From an uncultured Prevotellaceae bacterium (GTDB lineage Bacteria; Bacteroidota; Bacteroidia; Bacteroidales; Bacteroidaceae), in NCBI GenBank assembly GCA_900318585.1, contig ONKY01000062.1, forward strand, positions 1 through 61,833: a DNA stretch of 61,833 nt, in the 5' to 3' direction. A program made the position numbers and the translations under genes. The notes under the pieces were generated by a model that saw nothing but the letters and a program-made list of their open reading frames with translations, ran no database searches and was not told the origin of the DNA. Of this stretch, positions 52,608 through 59,388 are shown one piece after another. Numbering within the stretch: position 1 is the first letter of the stretch; each line of letters starts with the position of its first letter.

Positions 52608-52684
52608 CGAAAACATCCCACCCATCCTACCCATCCTACACCCGCGTTAGGTGTAGGATGGGTAGGATGGGTGGGATATTTTGG
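52608..52684. repeat. Long perfect hairpin of copy C
   Basis: Arms 52615-52642 and 52650-52677, 28 bp perfect, loop CGCGTTA (52643-52649). The arm sequence is identical to copy A. Confidence 0.95.
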
Positions 52685-52832
52685 GATTTGCCTTTATTAA
52701 TGCGCGCATACGCGCGCACGCGAATGAGACAAATAGAAAAGTAACAAGCCGCACCTTAGAAAAAATAGATCGAGATTCTGAAGATTTTCATTAGATTAAC
52801 AATTAAAATCGTGAATTTCGCTCGATTTACAC

Positions 52833-52840
52833 TATCTTTG
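52833..52840 (+). promoter_or_regulatory. -7 box (TATCTTTG) of tdk
   Basis: TAnnTTTG only 8 bp before the ATG at 52849, so the tdk message would be almost leaderless. 88 bp beyond the end of repeat copy C. Confidence 0.6.
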
Positions 52841-52848
52841 CAGCCAGT

Positions 52849-53433
52849 ATGCAGAACAATATCAATGGGGAGACACACCGCCCCGGAAGAATAGAAGTGG
52901 TGTGCGGTTCTATGTTCTCCGGAAAGACAGAGGAACTGATTAGACGCCTGCGCCGGGCGAAGTTTGCCAAGCAGAAAGTGGAGATCTTCAAGCCAGCCAT
53001 TGACGTGCGCTATTCGGAGGAGGACGTGGTGAGCCATGACCAGAACCATATTCTCTCCACGCCCATCGACTCGTCGGCCTCCATTCTGCTGCTGGCTAAC
53101 GACATCGACGTGGTAGGCATAGACGAGGCACAGTTCATGGATATGGGACTGGTCGACGTGTGCAACGAGCTGGCCAACCGTGGCGTGCGTGTCATCGTGG
53201 CCGGTTTAGACATGGACTACCGCGGTGTGCCCTTCGGGCCGATGCCAGCCCTCTGCGCCATTGCCGATGACGTGACCAAGGTCCACGCCATCTGCGTGCG
53301 CTGCGGAAACCTGGCATACGTCAGCCACCGCAAGGTAGAGAATGACAAACGCGTGCTCCTCGGCGAGACGGCTGAATACGAGCCGCTCTGCCGCGAGTGT
53401 TACAAGGAAGTTATGAACTCACAAATATGTTAG
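52849..53433 (+). CDS. tdk: Thymidine kinase
   Basis: 194 residues. P-loop [17 protein letters not shown], lasso/active-site IDEAQFMD, and two zinc knuckles (CVRCGN and the final CREC). Type II thymidine kinase, salvages thymidine. The next gene starts 7 bp before its stop. Confidence 0.96.
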   Translation: MQNNINGETHRPGRIEVVCGSMFSGKTEELIRRLRRAKFAKQKVEIFKPAIDVRYSEEDVVSHDQNHILSTPIDSSASILLLANDIDVVGIDEAQFMDMGLVDVCNELANRGVRVIVAGLDMDYRGVPFGPMPALCAIADDVTKVHAICVRCGNLAYVSHRKVENDKRVLLGETAEYEPLCRECYKEVMNSQIC

Positions 53434-54566
53434 AAAAGACGATTACCTTCGACCGCTTCGTCCGCCTGTTAGTGAGTGGACTCATCCTGATGGCCATCCT
53501 ACTGCTGGTCAACTACCTGAGCAGCGTGCTACTGCCTTTCGTGGTGGCCTGGCTCTTTGCCTACCTGCTCTATCCCATGGTGAAGTTCGTGCAGTATAAG
53601 ATGCACGTAAAAAACCGTGTGCTGAGCATCATCATCACCCTGCTGGGTGTACTGCTGGTAGTGGGTGGTGTTGTCTGGCTCATCATCCCTCCGATGATTG
53701 AGCAGTTCCAGAAGTTAGGCGAGCTGGCCACGAACTATATCCATGAATCAGCCCACATTGACAGCATCCCCAAGACCGTCATCGCCTGGTTCAACGATAA
53801 TAAGGAACAGATACAGAGCTTCTTCCGTTCCAAGGACTTCACCGACGGGCTGAAGACAGCCATGCCACGCGTGTTCGACTTGCTGGGTCAGACGGCCAGC
53901 ATCATCATTAGCATCGTGGCCTCGATGATTACCTTATTATATATGTTCTTCATCCTGCTCGACTATGAGTACCTGACGGACAACTGGATCCGTATTTTCC
54001 CTAAGAAGAACCGGCCATTCTGGAAGGAACTGATGAACGACGTGGAACGGGAGCTAAACAACTACATCCGCGGACAAGGCTTGGTGGCGCTCATCATGGG
54101 CGTGCTCTTCTGCGTCGGCTTTACCATCATCGACTTCCCCATGGCCATCGGCCTCGGCATTATGATCGGCATCATGGACTTGGTGCCCTACCTGCATACC
54201 TTTGCACTCATTCCAACGGTGTTCCTCGCCCTGTTGAAGTCGGCCGACACGGGCCAGAACTTCTGGTGGATTCTCATATCGGCCTTGGCTGTGTTCCTTA
54301 TCGTTCAGGCAATTATCGACATGGTCGTCACGCCAAAGGTCATGGGCAAGGCCATGGGCCTAAACCCCGCCATCCTGCTGCTGTCGCTCTCCGTGTGGGG
54401 TGCTCTGTTGGGCTTCATCGGCCTGATTATTGCCCTGCCGCTCACCACGCTGCTCATTGCCTACTATCAGCGTTATGTGACAAAAGAGATAGAGGGAGAG
54501 CCGCCCTTGCCTGTTCCTGAGCCCCTGTCCGAAACCGCTGTGGATACTACCGCCGATGAGCAGTAA
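53427..54566 (+). CDS. AI-2E family transporter (YdiK/PerM type)
   Basis: 379 residues from the ATG at 53427, which overlaps the end of tdk. About seven membrane helices, with a soluble helical segment at ~95-160. Family signatures in the second half: [40 protein letters not shown] and [20 protein letters not shown]. Members export small molecules or ions; the autoinducer-2 role applies only to some. Overlaps the next gene by 11 bp. Confidence 0.9.
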   Translation: MLEKTITFDRFVRLLVSGLILMAILLLVNYLSSVLLPFVVAWLFAYLLYPMVKFVQYKMHVKNRVLSIIITLLGVLLVVGGVVWLIIPPMIEQFQKLGELATNYIHESAHIDSIPKTVIAWFNDNKEQIQSFFRSKDFTDGLKTAMPRVFDLLGQTASIIISIVASMITLLYMFFILLDYEYLTDNWIRIFPKKNRPFWKELMNDVERELNNYIRGQGLVALIMGVLFCVGFTIIDFPMAIGLGIMIGIMDLVPYLHTFALIPTVFLALLKSADTGQNFWWILISALAVFLIVQAIIDMVVTPKVMGKAMGLNPAILLLSLSVWGALLGFIGLIIALPLTTLLIAYYQRYVTKEIEGEPPLPVPEPLSETAVDTTADEQ

Positions 54567-55524
54567 AGGAGTGATACGTTTTCTGAAGGACTGGACGCTG
54601 CCCGTGGCGATTGCCGTCGGCACGACGGTTTACCTGACGTTCTACTTTGTACCGCAGCTCGACAACCTGGGCAACCGCCTCGGCCCCGTGATGGACGTCA
54701 TCTTCCCCATGATGGTCTTCGTCACGCTGTTTATCACGTTCTGCAAGGTAGATTTCCACCAAATGATGCCCCACCGCTGGCATGCCGGCGTCCTCATTGC
54801 CCAGTTGCTGTTGGTAGCTGCGACCGTAACTGCTATCCTCTGCCTCCCAGACTCATCAACTTCTTCAAAGCTTCTCCTTGAGGCCGTGCTCACCTGTATC
54901 ATCGGCCCGTCGGCAGCGGCGGCACCCGTGGTGACAGGCAAGTTAGGCGGCAACATCTCAACCATGACCACCTACGTTATCCTGTCGTCTGTGGTCTCTG
55001 CCATACTCATTCCCTTGGTGTTCCCCCTCTTGGAGCAGACCGTCCACGTAGACTTCCTTTCCGCCTTCCTCATCATCCTGCAGAAGGTGAGCACCGTGCT
55101 GCTGCTGCCGTTGGTCTTGGGCTGGCTGGTGCAGCACTACTGGAAAGCATTGTGCAGCTACATCCTCTCCGTTCCCAACCTCAGTTTCTATACCTGGGCC
55201 ATCTCGCTGAGCATCACCACCGGCATCACCGTCAAGAACATTGTCCACAGCGCAGCCTCTCTGTCGCTGCTCCTGTCGATAGCCGCCGCCACCCTGCTGC
55301 TCTGCTTCTTGCAGTTTGCCATCGGTCGGGGCATAGGTCGCCGATTGGGCGAGGAGATCAACGCCGGCCAGGCCCTGTTCCAAAAGAACACCGCCCTAAG
55401 CATCTGGGTGGCTTATATGTACCTGAACCCCGTAGCCTCCATCGGAGCCGGCTGCTACGTACTGTGGCAGAACATTATCAACTCTTTGGAGCTGTGGCAG
55501 CATAGGAAAAGTGATGAGTGTTGA
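54556..55524 (+). CDS. BASS family (bile acid:Na+ symporter-like) transporter
   Basis: 322 residues, about nine or ten membrane helices. GPSAAAAPVVTGKLGGNIST near residue 115 and the late NTALSIWVAYMYLNPVASIG fit the BASS fold. The substrate is unknown; bacterial members carry small organic acids such as pantoate or pyruvate. The stop codon and last residues (SDEC) are encoded by the start of a heptamer array (55511-55566). Third gene of tdk-AI-2E-BASS, all overlapping. Confidence 0.78.
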   Translation: MSSKGVIRFLKDWTLPVAIAVGTTVYLTFYFVPQLDNLGNRLGPVMDVIFPMMVFVTLFITFCKVDFHQMMPHRWHAGVLIAQLLLVAATVTAILCLPDSSTSSKLLLEAVLTCIIGPSAAAAPVVTGKLGGNISTMTTYVILSSVVSAILIPLVFPLLEQTVHVDFLSAFLIILQKVSTVLLLPLVLGWLVQHYWKALCSYILSVPNLSFYTWAISLSITTGITVKNIVHSAASLSLLLSIAAATLLLCFLQFAIGRGIGRRLGEEINAGQALFQKNTALSIWVAYMYLNPVASIGAGCYVLWQNIINSLELWQHRKSDEC

Positions 55525-55566
55525 GTGTTAAGTGTTAAGTGTTGAGTGATGAGTGTTGAGTGACAT
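55511..55566. repeat. GTGTTGA/GTGTTAA heptamer array, 8 units
   Basis: GTGATGA, GTGTTGA, GTGTTAA, GTGTTAA, GTGTTGA, GTGATGA, GTGTTGA, GTGACAT. Starts inside the BASS coding sequence and supplies its stop codon. Confidence 0.93.
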
Positions 55567-55585
55567 TAGATAATTGAGATTTGAT

Positions 55586-55783
55586 ATGAAGAAACTATTG
55601 TTTATTGTACCCTTGATGGCTGCCACCTTAGCCACTACAGGTTGCGGGCAGCGTACCAGGCAGGGGCTGACCATTGCCATTGATTCCGACACCATTGTAC
55701 TACCCAAGCCCCAAGTCATAGAAGCTGATTCGACTCCCGCTGTAGCCGACAGCGACAGCCTGTCAAAGGAACTGCTTCTATGA
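55586..55783 (+). CDS. Small lipoprotein
   Basis: 65 residues from the ATG at 55586. MKKLLFIVPLMAATLATTGC is a lipoprotein signal (lipobox ATTGC). The mature part is short, acidic and disordered (IDSDTIVLPKPQVIEADSTP). No family recognised. Same strand as the transporter genes, 61 bp downstream. Confidence 0.6.
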   Translation: MKKLLFIVPLMAATLATTGCGQRTRQGLTIAIDSDTIVLPKPQVIEADSTPAVADSDSLSKELLL

Positions 55784-56454
55784 ATACTACATTCGAACTT
55801 TAACTGCGTTGACCTCTGTTACGACGCGGCCAAACATGCAAGCATGATGGCCATTGGGTATTCTTTACCTTCTTGGCATCGTATCTTCTATGTAAATCAG
55901 CCTCTGATACAAGGGCGAAGCCACGTATGTTATCGTAGATTAGAGAAGCCCCTGATCCGTTTTTTGTTTATCGCTCGCGCCACGGAGCCAGAAGCTTGTT
56001 TTTTCCATAAGGGTTTGTTAAATTGATGGTTCGACAATAATAGTACTATATAAGTGGGAACATGGTGGGAGAGGAGTGGGAGGGGAATGGGAAAAACACA
56101 GGATATGGAACATGTCTTCGGTTTCTCTTATAGAACCCAGTGCAATAGCGATACTATCAGGTGTTTACGGGGAAGACACCCCGCATGTAATATCTGTTTT
56201 TTTGAGTTGCCCGTTATTCACATACGTTACAGGAAGTTAATAACTTTCCTATTCTTTAACCTTTGTTTAGTCTTGGAAACAACAGAAACAACCTGTTTAC
56301 GTGATTCATGCTTCTTTGTTATAATCAGCAGCTCTGCCACTTTCATTAAGCGTTGCGACTGAATAAATGTCCCCATGATTCATCAAACAACGCGCAGGTG
56401 CTAATTGCAAACAAAAAGCAAAGTGAAAACCACGACATTCTGAGATAAATACGC
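55784..56454. other. 671-bp stretch without a recognisable gene
   Basis: AT-rich DNA with only short, unconvincing frames. The longest, stopping at 56026, is open for 80 codons but has no recognised family or start context. A G-run cluster (GGGAGAGGAGTGGGAGGGG, 56067-56085) and a small hairpin CGGGG/CCCCG near 56170-56185 are visible. It may hold the remains of a gene or a long leader of the next gene. Confidence 0.5.
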
Positions 56455-56462
56455 TACCTTTG
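56455..56462 (+). promoter_or_regulatory. -7 box (TACCTTTG) of the membrane HTH regulator
   Basis: TAnnTTTG match 15 bp before the ATG at 56478; it excludes the TTG at 56460 as a start. Confidence 0.6.
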
Positions 56463-56477
56463 CAAACAAAAACAAAG

Positions 56478-57509
56478 ATGATGAAACAGATTCTAACGGT
56501 TTTGTCTGCATGGCTCTTGCTGGGTTGTACCGCAAGCAAGGATAGTGACAAGCAATACCTTCTTCAGGGAGCATGGACGCTGCGACAGGTGCATTATCCC
56601 TACGACCGCGCTGATGATACATACTCAGAACAGGAGGGAACTACTCTTCGGCTATACGAAGGCGATAGTGTGCTGTATCAATGCTGGCTGACCAGAACAG
56701 AGACCGGACTGGTTATAAGACCTGGTTTTCAAGGTTCTGTGACGTTGATTGACAAAGGCGGAGGTGAGCATGTGTATCTGGAAGGCGAAGACCCGCAGCC
56801 TTTGATGTTGGCAGGCGATTCTGCCATCGTCATCCAGCAGAGTGGCACACTCTATACCTTTCATCGTGCCGATGATATTGCAAAAGAATGGGGCACGGAC
56901 ATTAAGGACATCATTACCGCAGAATTGCAGAAAGGTTATACAGCAGATACGCCGAGCTACGTGCTTTCGGCTAAGGAGCGCCGTCAGACCAACGTCATTT
57001 ACGGGTTCATTTTCTCAACCATCGCTGCCATCATTCTCATTCTGCTCACTACCCGGATTGCCATTGACAACCGCCGAGCCAAGCGCCGACTCCAGCTGCA
57101 ACTGGAACAGATTCAGGAGGTACAGCAGGAGCGTCCGCAAACTGTCAAGCAAGCCATAGAGTCGGTGGAAACGGCCTACTTTGCATCCGACGAATATGAT
57201 GCCTTACAACGCCACATCGCCACTGGACAGCGGCTGAAAGACGAGGACTGGGAGAACATCGAGCGACAAATCAGGAAAATATGTCCAGGTTTCAGCAGCC
57301 AGCTACGCGGGCTTTATGCAATGTCTGAATTGGAATATCAGGTATGTCTGCTCATCAAGCTCCGCATCACCCCGTCGGACATTGCCGCCGTATTGGCACG
57401 CGACGTCAGTACCATCAGCACCGTGCGCAGCAGACTATATAAAAAGGTGTTCGGACAGAAGGGCGGTGCCCGCGAATGGGACGAGTTCATCCTGAGCATT
57501 GGTGCGTAA
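56478..57509 (+). CDS. Membrane-anchored HTH transcriptional regulator
   Basis: 343 residues. N-terminal MMKQILTVLSAWLLLGCTAS looks like a lipoprotein-type signal. A periplasmic lipocalin-like ~150-residue sensor (LLQGAWTLRQVHYPYDRADD) is followed by a membrane helix (VIYGFIFSTIAAIILILLTT, ~175-195), a coiled-coil segment rich in Gln/Glu (RRLQLQLEQIQEVQQERPQ) and a C-terminal LuxR-like HTH (ITPSDIAAVLARDVSTISTV, then RSRLYKKVFG). It would link an envelope signal directly to transcription. The HTH resembles that of the partial gene at 1-303. A secreted protein follows on the same strand. Confidence 0.8.
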   Translation: MMKQILTVLSAWLLLGCTASKDSDKQYLLQGAWTLRQVHYPYDRADDTYSEQEGTTLRLYEGDSVLYQCWLTRTETGLVIRPGFQGSVTLIDKGGGEHVYLEGEDPQPLMLAGDSAIVIQQSGTLYTFHRADDIAKEWGTDIKDIITAELQKGYTADTPSYVLSAKERRQTNVIYGFIFSTIAAIILILLTTRIAIDNRRAKRRLQLQLEQIQEVQQERPQTVKQAIESVETAYFASDEYDALQRHIATGQRLKDEDWENIERQIRKICPGFSSQLRGLYAMSELEYQVCLLIKLRITPSDIAAVLARDVSTISTVRSRLYKKVFGQKGGAREWDEFILSIGA

Positions 57510-57561
57510 CGGGGAATTCCTTTCGGCCACAGATTACGCGGATGATACGGATCTTATTTGT

Positions 57562-57578
57562 CTGCAAACAGTTTGCAG
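57562..57578. promoter_or_regulatory. Palindrome CTGCAAAC-A-GTTTGCAG upstream of the secreted protein gene
   Basis: 8-bp perfect arms around a single A, located 32 bp upstream of the -33 box at 57610. A candidate binding site for a regulator. Confidence 0.45.
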
Positions 57579-57609
57579 GCAAGATGCAAAGGAAATGCAA
57601 AGCCGATTT

Positions 57610-57641
57610 CTTGACTATATAGCGGAAAGCCCTTACCTTTG
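57610..57641 (+). promoter_or_regulatory. Promoter of the small secreted protein gene
   Basis: CTTG (57610-57613), 20 bp, TACCTTTG (57634-57641); the start codon is at 57697. Confidence 0.7.
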
Positions 57642-57696
57642 CACCAAATTCAAACTGATAAACATATAAACTTAGTAACTCAAAACTTATAAGCTT

Positions 57697-58194
57697 ATGA
57701 AAAAGGTATTAGTAATAATGGCAGTAGCACTCATGAGTGCGCTGCAAGTGAGTGCCCAAAACGTGAAGGTCGACGACAAGGAAATCGTTGGCGTGTGGTT
57801 CATGGAGTCCATGCAATGGGAGGGCGAGAAAAAAGTGATGTGTGGCAAGAATACCGGCTACATCCAGTTCAAGTACTATGGAGCCGATGGCGAGTATGCT
57901 TGTGCAGAGATTGCCATGACCAATGAAGGGAAGTGCGTCGTAATGCCCCATGAATATGGCACCTATTCATTGAAAGATGGTTGGTACATGGAAATGGGGC
58001 GTGAACCTTTGAAAGATGCTGTAATCCTAATAGACAAGACTACGTACAAAGGCACCTGGAAAACCCGTCACGACATTTGGAAGAAGCAGGCGAATATTCC
58101 TGAAAAGCTGCGCAAGTACATCGTGGACTGCTGCAAATTCAAGAATACACCTGACGACATCCAGCAGATGATCAAACAGACAATGTTCAAGTAA
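57697..58194 (+). CDS. Small secreted lipocalin-like protein (DUF4488-like)
   Basis: 165 residues. Signal peptide MKKVLVIMAVALMSALQVSA. The mature part begins with a lipocalin-like strand (DDKEIVGVWFMESMQWEGEK), continues with YIQFKYYGADGEYACAEI and YGTYSLKDGWYMEMGREPL, and ends with a short helix. It resembles DUF4488 domains, small beta-barrels found in Bacteroidetes periplasm. It follows a membrane HTH regulator whose sensor also looks lipocalin-like. Ligand unknown. Confidence 0.6.
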   Translation: MKKVLVIMAVALMSALQVSAQNVKVDDKEIVGVWFMESMQWEGEKKVMCGKNTGYIQFKYYGADGEYACAEIAMTNEGKCVVMPHEYGTYSLKDGWYMEMGREPLKDAVILIDKTTYKGTWKTRHDIWKKQANIPEKLRKYIVDCCKFKNTPDDIQQMIKQTMFK

Positions 58195-58340
58195 GCACAT
58201 TATCATAGCTAACTTACAAAATACGAGTAGTTAAAAAGTTAGTATAAAAGCCCGGGACAACTGGAGGCGGCTGAGAAGCTCCCTCCAGATTCTTCGTAAA
58301 AATGCATCTGATTACCAACAAAAAAATGGGGCCTTTCTCC

Positions 58341-58428
58341 TTGCTTGAATGAAGGCCGTCCCTTGCTTGAAGAGAGGGGCTCCCTTGCTTGAATGGAGAC
58401 CGTTCATTGCTTGAAGGAGTTGAATTGA
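58341..58428. repeat. 22-bp tandem repeat x4
   Basis: TTGCTTGAA begins each unit at 58341, 58363, 58385 and 58407, exactly 22 bp apart; the other 13 bases vary (TGAAGGCCGTCCC, GAGAGGGGCTCCC, TGGAGACCGTTCA, GGAGTTGAATTGA). It lies in the spacer between two converging genes, just beyond the PIN toxin stop. Confidence 0.9.
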
Positions 58429-58442
58429 TCGGCGGGAGGTTA

Positions 58443-58865
58443 TTAATTTCTGTCTATCTGGTCAAAGAACTCTGCTGGGGTCAGCACTGCAATAGTACTG
58501 GCCTTGAAATCCTTCTTGTTGCGAGTGACAATACAATCGGCTTGCTCATCGATAGCTGAGCGGTACTGGGTGGCATCCTCATAGTCCTTCCAGTCACTGT
58601 CAAGCATGTCGATGACGTTCTGGCCGCACAAGTCCGCCACATCCACGAAGTCAGCCACGAGGCGAAGCTTGGAATAAACCTCGTCGAGTGGGTACTTGTA
58701 TTTCCGGGCCAGATAGACAGTGTTGACTACAGAAAGAGCAGAAACCATAAGTTGCACCTCACCGGCATATCCCAATGCAAATACGCGTTGAGCGTCGGGA
58801 AGGAACTTCTGGCGTGAAAAAATCAGGTCTACCAAAATGTTGGTGTCTATGTATGCGCGCATCAT
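58443..58865 (-). CDS. PIN-domain ribonuclease toxin (VapC-like)
   Basis: 140 residues. PIN active-site acids lie in AYIDTNILVDLIFSRQKF (Asp7), KDYEDATQYRSAIDEQADC and IVTRNKKDF. This arrangement fits the PIN_3 group of toxins that cut RNA. It overlaps the upstream gene by 4 bp (ATGA), as in toxin-antitoxin pairs. Confidence 0.85.
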   Translation of the reverse strand: MMRAYIDTNILVDLIFSRQKFLPDAQRVFALGYAGEVQLMVSALSVVNTVYLARKYKYPLDEVYSKLRLVADFVDVADLCGQNVIDMLDSDWKDYEDATQYRSAIDEQADCIVTRNKKDFKASTIAVLTPAEFFDQIDRN

Positions 58866-59104
58866 TTGTCGTATTTCTCACTGATTAGTGCATCAATGCC
58901 GCGCTCATCGTCTGGCACGGGCTGACCACCACGCACTGAAAGGTTCTGTACGAATAGCATAGCTAACTCGCGTTTGTTTGGAGCGGTGGAGGCATGGCGA
59001 ACGTTATGAGTATGACTGCGGCGCATCGTCCAGCCCATGCGCTGAGCCAGTGTCTCGATGAAAGCTGCGTCCTGAGCGGGAATCGTTAATACCAAGTCTT
59101 CCAT
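58862..59104 (-). CDS. Putative antitoxin of the PIN-domain pair
   Basis: 80 residues, no clear DNA-binding fold visible. Starts MEDLVLTIPAQDAAFIETLA, has a basic middle (RRSHTHNVRHASTAPNKRE) and an acidic end (PDDERGIDALISEKYDK) of the kind that wraps a PIN toxin. Position (immediately upstream, overlapping by 4 bp) and size support the antitoxin role. It carries its own promoter. Confidence 0.7.
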   Translation of the reverse strand: MEDLVLTIPAQDAAFIETLAQRMGWTMRRSHTHNVRHASTAPNKRELAMLFVQNLSVRGGQPVPDDERGIDALISEKYDK

Positions 59105-59133
59105 ATCTGTTCTCGTTTTGTTGTAATCATCTG

Positions 59134-59164
59134 CAAAGATACAAAAGATTTCTGAACCGCCAAA
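59134..59164 (-). promoter_or_regulatory. Promoter of the PIN toxin-antitoxin pair
   Basis: Minus-strand TTTG (59161-59164), exactly 19 bp, TATCTTTG (59134-59141): a perfect Bacteroidetes promoter, 30 bp before the antitoxin start. Confidence 0.85.
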
Positions 59165-59308
59165 GAAATAGGATAATAATTTTGAAATCTATCAAAAAAA
59201 CGAAGTTAAGGTAACGTGCTGCGTTACTTTAGGCAACTTCGATGTGACTAAGGAACTGCAGGTACTCTGGTACTAAAGTACTTTTCAACTTTGAAGCGAG
59301 GAACTATA

Positions 59309-59374
59309 AGTTTACCGGCACTAAAGTCGGAGTTTAGTGGCGGTAAACTCCGAGTTTAGTGCCGGTAAACTGGT
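59309..59374. repeat. 22-bp iterons x3 forming a long hairpin after alaS
   Basis: AGTTTA starts each unit at 59309, 59331 and 59353. The outer units are inverted (GTTTACCGGCACTAAA at 59310-59325, its complement at 59355-59370) and the middle one self-complementary, giving a ~27-bp stem with one mismatch and a 7-base loop. It lies 15 bp after the alaS stop codon on the minus strand and could act as its terminator. Confidence 0.9.
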
Positions 59375-59388
59375 TCATTACAAAAAGG

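Larger units (their letters stand above)
52339..52745 (+). repeat. Three-copy intergenic element, copy C
   Basis: Same order as copy A: six 21-bp iterons (52339-52464), conserved segment with GTCACGGACTTCCTGTTTTT and GGTCAGAAGCACGGTGCATA, alternating tract CACACGCGTGCGCGTGCG, hairpin 52608-52684, alternating tract GCGCGCATACGCGCGCACGC and the end GAGACAAATAGAAAAGTAAC (52726-52745). It lies between the divergent argD and tdk promoters and accounts for most of this 630-bp spacer. Confidence 0.92.

Noticed and set aside
52849-52900. A later start for tdk because the -7 box is only 8 bp upstream
   Set aside because: The next in-frame Met falls inside the P-loop (GSMFSGKT), so a near-leaderless message is more likely.
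55844-56026. 60-codon frame in the gene-poor stretch
   Set aside because: No recognised family, ribosome site or promoter; retained only as part of an unexplained spacer.
57531-57556. CCACAGATTACGCGGATGAT-like string as a specific regulatory site
   Set aside because: Strings of this kind are dispersed in many bacterial genomes; nothing here ties it to a function.
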